Below the pieces are notes generated by a model. That model did not search any database and was not told where the DNA came from. It was given only the letters and a program-made list of their open reading frames with translations. Below, piece after piece: positions 11,862-23,833 of a DNA stretch of 64,000 bases. The stretch's first letter is position 1, and the number at the start of each line of letters is the position of its first letter. This DNA comes from Evernia prunastri (lineage: Eukaryota > Ascomycota > Lecanoromycetes > Lecanorales > Parmeliaceae): positions 372,001 through 436,000 of the forward strand of contig NKYR01000010.1 in assembly GCA_003184365.1 (NCBI GenBank), read 5' to 3'. The translations under genes were made by a program, and so were the position numbers.

Positions 11862-12753
11862 TTTGAGCACCTTCCGAAGAGAAGTAAGTCACAAACAGAT
11901 AGGCCAAAGCGAGTGGTGTGAGTGAGAGATGCGAAGAGAAGTTTCCTATGTATGTGAGGTAATGAGGGTGTAGCAGGAAGAGGGGAAACCGTCAGAGATT
12001 GACACGTATGTTTGTATGAAGTGTTCACTTTAGAGTGGAATTTCATAAGAGTCCTTACCTGGTTAGAGAGCAGATAGTTGATTCAGGTGTCGCGTCGTCT
12101 CGCCGCTGCCTGAGGTGACGATGTGAGGATCTGGATGACGATGTGTGTCAATTCAATTCCCCCAAAAACCAGAAAACACCAACGGCCAATTTTGAACGCG
12201 CTTCAAACCGCGCTAGGGCTGAGGCTTGGCAATATACATTACTTTACTTAAAGTAGCTTAGCTAGAGTAAAACGCTTGGCGAGCTTAGCTTGGCGGTTGA
12301 AGTCCTTCGGATTGTCCTTCAGCATACTCATGCTCCAACAATGACCAATGATCATAGCGTATCGTCAAGCATGAAAAAAAAAACGCTCTATCTTCCTGCC
12401 TGAGCCTTCTGATTGTTTCTTGTTCTCCTTCTCATTTCTGGTCATATACTTTCCCTCGTTTTCGATCCTACTTGAACCTGCAGCTACTTGAACATGCATT
12501 CTTATCCATTGTGATGCGTCAATTTGGCGGGCCATGCTCCCGCCTTCGGTTTTTATTTGCTGCCAGCCATAGAAACCCGGTCCGCAGAAAGCTAATCTAT
12601 CTTGAGAAATGTGATCCATCAGAATATGCATCCACCCTTTGTGAGACAGCCTTGGACGTCAGCCTGTCCAAACCCATGTGCCATCTTTGAGATGGCACAT
12701 GTCCTTGACCCAAGAAATATATACTGCACATCGCGGTCGCTTGTGTGGTAACT
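11862..12753. promoter_or_regulatory. Divergent intergenic region between elongase and Zn2Cys6 gene
   Basis: About 0.9 kb shared upstream of two genes transcribed away from each other. It contains TTACTTAAAGTAGCTTAGC-type AT-rich sequence near 12240-12290. No gene or specific operator identified. Confidence 0.45.
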
Positions 12754-14803
12754 ATGGCGTCTACTGACGAGTCATGCCGACCTGCGACGTTGTCTACCTT
12801 TAAGGAGCTCGACAATACATGCTCCAACACAGATGCGGCTGGAAAATCACAGGACCAGCGCAAAGGTGGTCACAATGCTCAGATAATCAGCCGTAGCACC
12901 GCGCCATCGGCACTGACAATCGTTCCCAAGCCCAAACGTGCGAGGTTCGAACCGAGGCGTCGACAGCAAGTCGCGAACGTCCGGAAGCAAGGGGCTTGCA
13001 TGAGATGTCGAATCAAAAAGGTGTCCGTGGGTGCAGGCGTCTGCTTTTGGCCCAGAGGCCTCGCGCTGATAACAGTACCAGTGTTCCGGATCATTGCCAT
13101 GCAAAACCTGCGAACGTAGCCAAGCCATGTCTCGTGTGACGTTTGATCGATGGGAGCAATGTGTTTCCTTTTCTATGAAGGAAGTCGACATCTACGATAT
13201 GGGTAATTTCTTGAACGGCCATGTCAAAACGGCATCGCTGAAATACATGTAGACTACCCGTGCGATGAGGATACGTACAGAAGGATACTGGGCAGCTCCC
13301 CTCACATAGTGCCAGAGAACGTTTGCCCGTCCTTTGATGACATGATAGAGTGGGACGTCGCCTCAATATCCTCGGAATTTGTGCTCTGGACGTCCGACCA
13401 CGACGCTCAACCAGGATCGACAAGTCTTGTTGGTATCTTATCTTCCTCCGCCTTCGAGAGGATGATATTCAAATTTGTGGATCAGCGCTTAAGCAAACAT
13501 GTGATGCTGCTTGTCAGACTCACCTCGTTTCTTTATTGTCATGAAAGTCAAGCGTCATACCCCAACTGCGACTTGACTAGCTTGTGGAGCCTCCGCTCGT
13601 TCGCTGGGACGAGAGTATTGCAGGAGCTAGAGTCGGCTCTCGGCAAACCGTCTCTAGCTGCTGCTTTGCTCGAAAAACTGACAGCTTTGTTCGTGATACT
13701 GTTCGCGACTATTATCGCGGTAGGATATTCGAACCCACGGCGTTCTTCAGGAGATTTGAGTGCTTCCACTCCTGGGCTGCCAGGCTGTCAATCCGCGCAA
13801 GTCTTTTCAGAAGCACAGAAACACCTTGTTCGCATACTTGCACACCACATGGTCTACATCGCAGACCGGATCGATCTTCTGGCCCCAAACATTTCCAAAA
13901 AAACGTCTCATCGAAGGCTCGGCCTGCAGATGGAAGAGAAAAGGGACGTTCCAGTGGAAAGGGATGCCAGCTTCCCAGGATGCTGACCTCCACACCAATA
14001 TGGTCTCATCCTGCGACGTTCAAGACCATTCAAGGAGCGCCGACCAAATTCTGCCAACAGGACGCCCAACACGTTGCTACCATCTCAGCCGCTCTCACAC
14101 CATCAACCCAACCTGCAGGTTAGCAGGAGGCTTTGGCACGTGTGTGCATGAGCCAAGCCTGAACCATGAACCCTCGCCCATGGACCAGATCCTTGCGGAC
14201 TATCATCAAACAACAACAACAACGCCGCTGGATGCACAACCCCATAACGAACACACCAACACTTCGCGATCCGACTCGGAGACCCTCAGACCTGCTGCCA
14301 ACTCAACCCACAGATGCCTCTCACACCATCTACCCTCCATCAGCGCCCGCGACCCCAATTACGCCGCTTTCGAATGCCTAGCCGAAACCGACAGCATGTG
14401 CGCGCCTTTCCTCTGCACAGACGACGACGACGCCGACGACATCACGAACGAAGCCCGGAGCACAGACCGCACCTCCGCTCCCACAACCTCGCCCTCTTCC
14501 GCACCGCAGACTTCCTCCTCCACCGATTCTGCACCCGGCGCCGCCCGATCCCAAGACGCATCGAGCACCGATCCCTCCTTCCGCAGGCAGGAACCCACAT
14601 GTCGCTCCTGCAAACTCGCCACGCTCCCGTTCGACGCCCTGGACCAGGACGAGCTCTGCCAGTTCTGCTCGGCGCTGCCCCGGCACGGGGACCTCATCTC
14701 GGCTCCGTCTCCCAACGAGCCATCTGGGCGAGAGGTTCTCGATCGAGGTCAGCTCGCGTTGTGGGAGCTTGGGCAGGAGGAAGTTGCTAATCTCCTCGTG
14801 TGA
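12754..14803 (+). pseudogene. Zn2Cys6 transcription factor with a frameshift in an A7 run
   Basis: Exon 1 is 12754-13026, exon 2 is 13082-13202 and exon 3 starts at 13253. The first splice (GTGGGT donor) completes a binuclear zinc cluster, CMRCRIKKVSCSGSLPCKTC (C82, C85, C92, C98, C101), with a late sixth Cys at about C118. A basic RRRQQVANVRK stretch precedes it. The 50-bp second intron leads into YPCDEDTYRRILGSS, a long helical regulatory region (EFVLWTSD, LVRILAHHMVYIADRI). At A7 (13897-13903) the frame that carries the family sequence switches: before it NISKK, after it RLIEGSACRWKRKGTFQWKGM in the next frame. Deleting one A would restore it, and the restored frame stays open to a stop at 14801-14803, including a Cys-rich CRSCKLATLP..CQFC block. 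Either a recent null mutation or a sequencing error. If the shift is genuine, the product ends at 13986. Confidence 0.68.
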
Positions 14804-15949
14804 TTTCTGTCGTGATGGTATTGTGCATCTGAAGTACTCATGACTCACCTTTCTCTTCGCGTGTGACTCTGACGTTTATGGTATCATGTATCTGATCATG
14901 ACTCGCGTTTTGTTCCGCGTCTTGTTCGCTGGCTGGCTGGCACGGATACTAGAAGGAAGGAAGGAAGGAAGGAAGGAAGGAAGGAAGGAAGGAAGGAAGC
15001 AAACAAACAAACAAACAAACAAGAGAGGAAAGAGAGGAAAGAGAGAAGATCTGTGTAAACCCACCCACCCATCCACTCCATCCATCCATCCATCCATCCA
15101 CCCATACATCACCCAATACCATTCCCATCACATCACGTCCCAGTGCCATCCCATCCCAACATCCCATCCCATCCAGGCCCATCCCAACAAGAAAGTCCAA
15201 ACCCTCACATGGCCCAATCGGGCCTAGCGCAGCGTAGGTCACCAGCAAACCACCTTACCTTATTCTACGAGACGGTCTCTGAGTAACAACCTAAACCCTT
15301 CCATAGTAGGTAGCTGAAGTACCCTCCCCTCCCTTCGTAGCTTATGCATTGCCGTGCATGTCATGTGTGTGGTGTTTGCGTGGGTATGCTGAAGTGGGAT
15401 ACCTATCGACCTGCTCTGCTCTGCCCTAAGTACTTTACCTACTCTACCTTCCCCACCAATTTCGGTACTACCTACTCTACCTACCCTACATACAACCAAC
15501 TACCTACCCTACCAACTCCAGCAACTACCCACCCTAACAACCCCACCAACTCCATCCATCCACCCATCCACCCCACCCGCACCCCAAGTCCCTAGCCCGA
15601 ACTGACCTACCCCCCCCGCGCGAGACATTTCTCTATGAGAGCTGTCGTTATCTATGAGGTCGGGATAAGCTAATGCATGTGCATATATGGTTTATTATGG
15701 AGTGGAGAGGCTTTTTCTGTCGTTCAGTGCTATCGTGTGTACATATTTTCGCTCACCGTGTGCCTTTTTCATCTGCAGTCTTATACCATTCAAATAACAT
15801 GGCTAGGATTTCCTCCAAAGGTTGAAAGAACAATGCAGCAAAGATAAACGCCATTTAGACACTCGGATCGCGATCGGACAGCCGCGGTACATGCATTCTG
15901 GCCGGAAAGAAAGAAGGAGAGAAAAAAGTAAGAAAGAAAAAGTCCCCCA
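14804..15949. repeat. Microsatellite-rich intergenic region
   Basis: Contains (GGAA)n at 14952-14999 directly followed by (CAAA)n at ~15000-15022, (CCAT)n at ~15060-15110 and ~15140-15180, and CTACCTACC/CCAAC tracts at ~15420-15580. Short frames across it encode only repeat peptides. No gene seen. Confidence 0.7.
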
Positions 15950-17816
15950 TCAAATCCCAGCGCTACTGATCCCGTCGAACCTGCTGTCCACAAACATGCC
16001 GCCGTCCGTCATGAGGGGCGCATGTCTGGAATCGCAGTCCACCGCCATGAGGCGCGGGTTGTGGAGGTTCTGCGCCGCGCGACTGGCTCCGGGGCGGAAC
16101 GGGAGGGTGGAGGAGACGTCGGGGGTGGGACTGGCGGTAGTGGAGGAGGAGGCAGTGGGTGGTGCCGCGATGGGGTTTGAGGGGGTGGCGGGGGGTTGCA
16201 ATGCGAGGTCCATGGGCGGTTGTACGTGGTATTGAACGGACCGGTTGTCCATGTCGTCTCGGAGCAGGTGGACCTGTCGCTTCATCTCCCTCCACAACTC
16301 GTAGTCGTCCAGGTCGCCGCCTTCCTCGTCGCCGCCACCTCGGATCCCATTCTCGGATCTGTCATTTGCGATCGCGAGGATGGTGGCGACGAAGGCTTCT
16401 TGGAGATAGGCGAAGCTGAAGTCCTGGGTGATGCTTGCGATGGCGGGACTCAGTTTTCTGGGGAAGTTGATCATTTTCTTGTCTATGCGCTTTTCGCGCC
16501 CTGGATGGTTTCGGAGTCAGCTGTTCCTCTTTCAAGATTGCTTTGGAGTGTATCAGGAGCTGGGAAGGGTTTCCGGTCATGCACAATTGACGAAAGAGGG
16601 ACAATGGATTGAAGTGGATAACTCACAGTAGTCACAGTACATGATGCGCTCGGCTTCGGAGGGAAGAGGAAAGAGATATTTCCTGTCGAAGCGGCTAGGA
16701 CGGCTGGAGAGGCCTGGATCGAGTTGGTCGAGGTGGTTCGTGCTTGCTACCATGAAGATGCCGTCGTTGTTTTCTAAGCCCTGGGAGAGTCATGTCAGAA
16801 TTCTAGATTGGGAAAAAAGTGGTATGACGAGGTACCTACATCGACTTCGTTGAAAAAGTAACTGCGGCTATTTGGCGTAACGATGGTGTCAATGTCTTCG
16901 AAGATGAGCAGACAAGGCGCTTGGTACCGGGCCATCTGGAAGATGTTGCGGATATCCCATACTTGGGGCGCCGACTTAACGTACAATGATGGGATCGTGT
17001 CTTCGTACTTTTCGAAAAGCAAGTGCATCAACGCTTTAATCGATAGCGTCTTGCCATTTCCGGCCGGACCGTGGAATATGACACCCCTCTTCCAGGGCAC
17101 ACCGAGATCCTTGTAGATCCCCTTGCTATCGAAGAACTTGTGCATAAGGTCAGTAATAACCTTCTTCATATTTTCATTCAGAATGACATCGTGCCATTTC
17201 GACTTCAGAACCTGTTCGTACAAATCCCGGCTCTGTTGCCAGAATCCGGAGTCGTAGACGTAGATGTACTTATCATCCTCGGGCTTCTGCCAGTCTCCAA
17301 CGGTAGCAATAAGGTTGTCGGTAACGCTGTTGCGGGACATGACACTCTCCCCCTCCGCGGGCTCCTTCAACATGTATTGGACCTGCTGATAGCCCATCTG
17401 CACGATATACACGATGAAGTATTCCGTGCCCCACTTGTAGAGGTATTTGGCGAACGTTCGGCTTTCGAGGAGTCGGTCCGGGATACCGCGTCGAGCGCTG
17501 CCGGCGTAGAAGTAGCGGTAGCGCTGAACGGATTCGTCCGCGATGTCGAGGTCGGCAGTGGCATTGCCGGCAGCAGCGAACTGGAGGAGGCTCACTAGAC
17601 ACAAGATCAGCTCCTCACTCTCTGGAAGGCAATTGAAGACGTACCATTGCCGCTGGTTGTTACGGTCATAGCCAGACCGGGAAACTGGCGGCGGAGAGCT
17701 GCCTGGAACGCTGTATCGGGGTTAAAACCCGCGTTCCCATTGATCTCTATCCAGTCATCATAAGCCTTGGTATGGCTGGAGGAAGTGATGACTGTGAATA
17801 GCTCGGAGTCAGACAT
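15950..17816 (-). CDS. BCS1-like AAA ATPase
   Basis: Four-exon model: 17645-17816, 16840-17594, 16627-16780, 15950-16500; 543 residues. All junctions keep phase and use good donors (GTACGT, GTAGGT, GTGAGT). The N-terminal half resembles the BCS1 N-domain (RDLYEQVLKSKWHDVILNE). The AAA module has Walker A GPAGNGKT near residue 233, Walker B LLIFEDID near 285, and the sensor region (FMVASTNHLDQLDPGL, then SRPSRFDRKYLF). The last splice rebuilds MYCDYWREKRIDKK followed by DFSFAYLQEAFVATIL, the typical C-terminal lid. The C-terminus adds a Pro/Thr/Ser-rich tail. Canonical Bcs1 translocates the Rieske protein in mitochondria, but I see no clear N-terminal transmembrane helix or presequence, so this is a member of the wider fungal BCS1-like group with unknown substrate. 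Confidence 0.88.
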
Positions 17817-19078
17817 GTTGGGCTCAGGCCTTGTGCTCGTGCCTGGTAGGAGGAGCCGCTTGGATCTGATGCTTTCAAAGACACGATTTTCAACGCAACT
17901 GTAGTCCTTGCAAAGCTTCAGGATGGAACGTCAGAGAGACTGAGGGCTTCGTCCACTCTTGAGGCTAAGTAGTGGAGGAGGTAGGAAGAAACGAGCCAGG
18001 GGGTGTTGGCCTGCGCCCCCTTCTGCCGCTTAAACAGAGAAGCCCCTCGTTTATTCCCCTCACATCTGTTTGAGCGCTTTGCATGAACATGGTGTTATGC
18101 GTGCGGCAATCCAGGACTCTGTCTTTTGAGATTGAAACGTTTGAGGTGTACTGCATAGCACTAGGTAAAAATCCAGGCGCGTAGAGTTCAGGAAGGTGAG
18201 ACTGAGTGTCAGTGGACAGAGACCCTGCTTGGGTCATGAATCATGGATATCCCAAGGACACGGACTGCTGGGGAATAAGTGTTTGGTAAATGTACGTGAA
18301 CAGATTGGGAGGATAGGTTGGAAAGGTTCGTCTCCATATGTGTGGGGCGTGTCTCATTACTATGTGGTGAAGTTACTGTTGGAAATTTAGTGGCTTGGCA
18401 TATATCCCGCTAGGTACTAAAGTAAAGGACAATGCCCGTTTCGGGTTTATCTATCAAGAACCAATCAATATCGTCTCTATATTCTATACTTACACTGATC
18501 TCTCCGAGATCATAAATAAGAGTCTGTATCTATGGTATTCGCCCGGTGAAGTACTAGCGATCCACGTTCGACGTCTCAAATGATACGTCTCTCTACCTCA
18601 CGCTCTACGACCTGTTGACGTTGCTGTGGCATGTACTATCAAGTGATTGCGATGCTCGAATATCAGAAGTCATCTGTCAGTTAGAAGTAAAAGATCGGAG
18701 TTGATCTTTGATCCCTGATTCGATGACATTTTCTTCACAATGTGAACGGGGGTGTTGAACAGCTCCGTGACAGGGTTGTTGCAAGTCTTCCGCCGGTGGA
18801 CGCGGCACCAAGTCTTCTACCGGTGGACGAAGTGATCATCATCGTTGCGGGGCCGAAGAGAGGAGTGCCCTTTGTTGAGCTCTCGGGGCCGAAAAGACGA
18901 GTTGTGCTGAATAAGGCCAGCGCTTCCTTTGCTGAGTCTTGTGTTTCCTAATGATGTCTATATTGATTATTCTACTCTATCTAATATCGTCGAATGAGTA
19001 AGTTCCGTCTAGCCAGTAAAGTGATGTAGCAATACAGTAAGCATCTGCCATGGTTGAAAGGGCACTTAGCATCCTTTC
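17817..19078. other. Intergenic region, no gene seen
   Basis: Upstream of the AAA gene. At ~18785-18850 there is a short imperfect duplication (TCTTCCGCCGGTGGACG and TCTTCTACCGGTGGACG), and at ~18849-18903 two GGGGCCGAA(G/A)AGA copies. No convincing coding frame or RNA gene. Confidence 0.5.
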
Positions 19079-20000
19079 TCAGCCTCTTACCAACCTTTTT
19101 GCCCTTCGCTTTCTCTTCTCCTTTGCTATCTGCTTCTTTCTCGCCTTCGACTCATGACGGAGCCCGCTATTCTCCCGCATCCGAGCGCCGTTTTTGATAA
19201 TTGCAAAAGGTATGACAGACATAGCCAGACTCAGGAAACCAAGCAAACTATTCGCCCAAGCGACTCCCGGCGATTGGTACAGGGGGGCTCCGGCCAACGG
19301 CAGTACGGCTCCCAAAAATATAACAGGTGAAACTCGTTGCAGCTATGCCGCTCGCAGCGTGCACCTCGTTAAGCATCGATAATGTAGTTGAGCAACGCCA
19401 TGAAAATGAGCATAAAGCCCATGCCGAACGGCCACCCGGCGAGCATGGGTACGATCCAGGAAGAGCGAGATTGGAAAGACGAGTTGCAGTTCATCGGTGA
19501 CGTGGAAATACGGGCGAATATAGCTGATGGCGTTGCTAGGCAGAGAGGCACCCAGCGTGCTGTTGACGACTGCTACGATTCCAGCGAGTAGGACAGATCT
19601 TCTTCTTCTGGAAGGTACCATCAATATGTATTCGCGATGATGGGTGGCAAAAGTCCATACCAAACGCCAGTTGTACGGATTCTCAGGGTCTCCATCAGGA
19701 AAGGACAGAATGATCCTCTCATCGAGATCTGGCTCGCCATGTACCTATGCCCTTCGTCTTAGTCTTGACACAGTCATCGGCTTTCCAGGTGTCTACGGCG
19801 ACAGGCGTGGACGGTGTAGGTGTGCAATTGCCGTCTGTAGAGAATCAGTCCCGACTGTTGCCAGGTGCGGACGTCTTTCGTACCTGAGGATTTGTTATCT
19901 GGCTGATCCAAAGAGCGTTCCAAGCCCTTATCCTCCACGGATGTGTCTGAGGTGATTGCAATGCCATCATTGTGGTATCGGAGGCTTTTCTTTGCCTCGC
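19079..20000 (-). pseudogene. Decayed MFS (DHA1-type) transporter with internal deletion and frameshifts
   Basis: On the minus strand several frames together spell parts of a DHA1-like drug or polyamine antiporter. In order: an acidic N-terminus with the GDPENPYNW signature (~19640-19740), a first-helix region SVLLAGIVAVVNSTLGASLPSN (~19530-19605), then directly a late-helix region IVPMLAGWPFGMGFMLIFMALLNYIIDA (~19375-19465), then GAVLPLAGAPLYQSPGVAWANSLLGFLS to a basic C-terminus ending at 19079. About 300 residues covering most central helices are missing. The join near 19460 is out of frame, one extra A breaks the frame near 19370 (IDA-stop instead of IDAYEVHAASG), and one extra G breaks it near 19313. 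The left part also fits no clean splice into the SVLLAG frame. Non-functional. Confidence 0.75.
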
Positions 20001-20259
20001 AATTGCACAAGTCATCCAAAGTCATTCGCCAACAAGGAGAGGTAGGACTCGAGTAGATCAAGAAGTCAGGCTATGGAAATGAGGCTATGAATCCAAAATT
20101 CCTTCCCTTAAGCTTTCTCCGCCGATATAGCCAGCCTTGCAGGCCGGTGAATTCGTTGATTCGCCTCAAAAACCGCAAGACCCAATAATTCCGTTTCGCT
20201 AAGAAAATGAGACTACCTGTTTCCCTCTTTGCGCTCGCTTTCCGGCCCGAAAGGCTTCA

Positions 20260-21789
20260 CTAAACATGACGTGCATTCTGGCTCACGTGCACGGTCCTCC
20301 AGATCCGTCTACCTTCCTCGGCTTCGTTTCCCGGTCCTCCAAAGCCATACGGCTGCGGCTTGTCGTTTCCAACATGCCCACTGATCTTCGTGGTGCGAGG
20401 TAAAACACCGTCAGCATAGGGAACTAGACCACCGGCCTTGTATCCCTGGTCTTTGAGCTCCACAGAGTCTTCCGGCAGCACTTGGGCGCTGTGCTGGTTG
20501 GGCCAGGAAGCCGACGCCTTGGCATTGGACATTCCAGAACGCGAAGGTGATGATGCCTTAGTGGATTCTGCGTCCAGTAGCAGCTCGCTTGATCTGCGGC
20601 TGCGGCTCCTGGAGAGGAGACGCGTAACCTTGGGCGCGTATGTAGTGAAAAAGCGAGGAATGACCACCAGATTTCCAACGAGGATGCCTGCGGCTACCTC
20701 ACCGACGCTGGGAGAAGATCAGCCGATCGTTCAAAATGTAGGTATCAGAATGGGCAAAACGAACGTGCATTCGCCTACTCGTGACAAGTTGAAAGTTTGA
20801 TCTTGACTACCATCACTGATATCGTTAAAGATAACGCGCAGTATGCTTGCAGTAAGGGCACTGGTTTTGAAGTCAGTACTTAGCTCGTCACGCCAACTAG
20901 TATGAGTGATGTCTGCGGAGGTACAGGACTCACAGGCTTCCCACAAAGAAGATTGCTGAGACGCCTACTTTCCGCTTGATGGACATTTGGAGATTCCAAA
21001 TGCATACGATCGGGAATCCTAGCATAAGGAAGTCTGACACAACGTTGAAAACACCAGTCGCAAAAGAGTAGGCCTGATATCTAAGACATGTCCCGGGCAG
21101 TTCAGGATCCCAGATCTTGGCTCGAGGTGTGCACTGGAAGATAGTGACGAAGAAGAAGACTGTGAAATACATGATGTTGACCCATATAAAAATATGCAGG
21201 TACCAGAACTTCTTGTCCCGGTTCAAGACAAAAATATGGATAAATTGTAAGCAGATAGAAAGCCTGGTAATTGCAACAAGAGGCGGATACAAAATCTCCG
21301 AAACGTTTGCCCACTGTTTCGAAATTAAGGATAAGGCCTCTCCACCGCGTGGACTTGACTCACCCGCGCTAAGGAACCCAATTGTGTGACCGGGACGTCC
21401 CATTGATGGGTACCAAGACCGTACTTCAAGGCTTGAAGTCCTACCGCAATCCATGCAATGAGACCCGCCTGATGAAGGACTTATCAGCAGGTTACATGAC
21501 ATGAGGGGGCTTGGAATGGACTCCATGTGTACCCAGGCAATGAACATGGTATCTTCTCTGTCGTCAACGAAGTCTCCAAGTCGTCGAAGCTGGAACATAA
21601 GGAACGTAACATACAGTCTTCCCACCCGTGGGCTTTGACGATAAACAATCTGGTATAGAATCTGATCGCCGTCGAAAGAGTGGTAAGGACCGCGAGGAAT
21701 ACAGCCACAGCTCTGACGGTATCCGCAATGGAGTCGGGGTTCACAAAATTTGGGACAACCCCCGGCGGAGGTGGCAATCCCCCAAGCAT
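20260..21789 (-). CDS. Rhodopsin-domain (PTH11/SAT4-type) integral membrane protein
   Basis: Six-exon model: 21615-21789, 21533-21552 (20 bp), 21364-21468, 20934-21313, 20765-20860, 20260-20707; 407 residues. Splicing gives the continuous family pattern: PPPPGVVPNFVNP, helix 1, RFYTRLFIVKAHGWED, YTMFIAW, AGLIAWIAVGLQALKYGLGTHQWDV, then ILYPPLVAITRLSICLQ, YFTVFFFVTIFQCTP, a helix near SFATGVFNVVSDFLMLGFPI, LTASILRVIF and VGEVAAGILVGNLVVIPRFF. Seven hydrophobic segments precede a polar C-terminal tail of ~130 residues. The family is PF20684-like fungal rhodopsin domain proteins; some PTH11 relatives act as GPCR-like sensors, but there is no CFEM domain here, so ligand and signalling role are unknown. 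The donor of intron 5 is the least certain (GTTCGT chosen for phase; GTCACG 21 bp earlier also fits). Confidence 0.8.
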
Positions 21790-23833
21790 GGCGCACTGGA
21801 CGGGAGTAGATGTCAGGCTCTCGTTTAGATTTTGTGGAGACGAGCTATCCGGTGTATATCGCTGGGAATGAGAGCTGAGTGTTGCGGAAGGAAACCGGCA
21901 CGCAGGACGATAAGAAAAGTGTCGAAATGCGGGTTCAAGTTTTTAAAGAGCAGTCTCTCAATGAGAGGAACTGCTTCGCTACGGACGATGTAGCTCTCTA
22001 TTGTATTCACAAGAAGAGCGTATGGAGATCGAGTTCGAGCATGGGGTGTCAAGCCAGCATACGTTGATCAACCCGCAATTGCACATAATGCAAGAGAGTA
22101 GTAGAGCATGCGGCGTGAACTCAGAATGCAACCACGGGACATGTGTAAGCTTGTAAGCAGTGTCACCAAGCTGTTGCATGATGAATGTAACGCTCGAGAA
22201 GGCGAAGCACCTTAGGAGACTGTCGAAGGATAGACGTAGCTGATTGCGCAACCATCGTGATCAATTTTCCTACGGTGTCTGGGACCATTTTGAAGTCTAG
22301 AAGTTGTATTGCACGTATTTCTGTGATACCAGTCAGTTGGTGTGTATGAAAAGAGGGGGGGGGGGTGTTATTTGATGCACGAGAACGGATCCGACTGCTT
22401 ACTACCTTCTCAAAGTCCAGCACACGAAAAGAAAAGGGTCAGACACTGTCCCGCCCTCAAGGGTCGATTGAAACAACTGGAATATAGGTCAGCACAATAT
22501 GTGCGTAGATACCAAAGGTGAGGCTGATATGCTGACCACCATACCTCTTCGGAATCCCTCAGAAGGTATGCACCGCTGCCATCAAGATATTGCTATGATT
22601 GCCGTTACTATCGAAAACCGTGCCCTAAATGCCCCCGAATCCTGAAGAACTGAAGAAAAATACCTCGATGAGATTTCCACCAACCTTAGATATTGCGAAG
22701 CGCCTCAGCCTCGCCAAGGTGCATCTTTTATCGAGGTGCCTTTCCGCCTCCGCATCATTTACAAACAATGTCAGGTACTATGGACTTAGGAACTTTTCCT
22801 ATGTTCCCCACCAAATTAGAGACTCCACGCTCAGGGGACTTGTTCATTAGCATGCCACTGTTGCGTTCCTTGCATTTGAAAAGCTCGGTGAAAAAGATTA
22901 CCCCGAACCGTGTCGCTCAAGGGACGCAGAACTGCTTCCGATAAGCCCCCTTCCAATAGTACATTTCCACTTGCAGTGACAACCGCTTCAAGCTTCCTAC
23001 TTTTCCAGAAGTCTCTGCATGTTATGCTTGAATCTTAAGTGGACGGCATGAAATTGAGGTGAATTACCCTGCATTGTCACTCGCGTGTTCTCGCCAACGT
23101 TGGTGGATAGGCGTCGTGAGCCTAGAACGATCAGCAGTTGCTCGTGCAAGGCTATGTCTCCAGATGGGCATTGGATTGTAATCGATCGGTCCGTTGCAAT
23201 GCTGATGCTTAGCATATGATCGGGTAGGCCTGACCCGCGCCGCAGAAGTACCTCATTACCACGATGTGTGATGATGGCCGTGATGCAAACCACCTACGCT
23301 ATCATGATTTTCATCTGTAGATCCCTCGGGATGATTGCGCTTGCCATACGCTTGCAGCGATCACCCCACCTTCGCTTGAAATTCCTTTGACCAAGGCATC
23401 GGCCCGTAGGAACATGAGAAGATCCTGCCATCTTCATCCCCAATGTTGTGTAAGTTCTACATGCCACCATCCCTTCGTCAGGGCAAGAGGCTGCAGTTCT
23501 TTCGTTTCAGTCAAGAGCTCCAATGCTCTGCAACTAAAAAAGCACTATAAAAACATCCAGCTGGCTGGATCCAAGGCTTCGGTGAAATCTATATCCGACA
23601 AAGATAGCTTGATTGTGGGAGCAGCGTCTGAGGACTGAGGCAATTCTGAATTTCTTCTCGTATGTCAAGGGGAAACTTCGGATGGAATGGGATACTCGTA
23701 TGGAAAGTGCCGATCTGCCGATACATACTCTAGAGTATCCCGAGCCTTGCCAAGTGCCAAGAAGGGAACATAAACAATAGAGTCAATAATCAATGTCAGT
23801 GTTCAGAATGGCGAAACGGATGACTTATAAAGC
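21790..23833. other. Gene-poor stretch between rhodopsin-like gene and prefoldin gene
   Basis: About 2 kb with short frames only. A G10 run lies at ~22358-22367. A plus-strand frame at ~22690-22780 (Y-C-E-A-P-Q start) has protein-like composition but no partner exons or motif I can identify. No gene is supported. Confidence 0.45.

Noticed and set aside
18742..18951. 69-residue frame with a duplicated PVD element
   Set aside because: It begins at a GTG, not ATG, and consists largely of a short DNA duplication.
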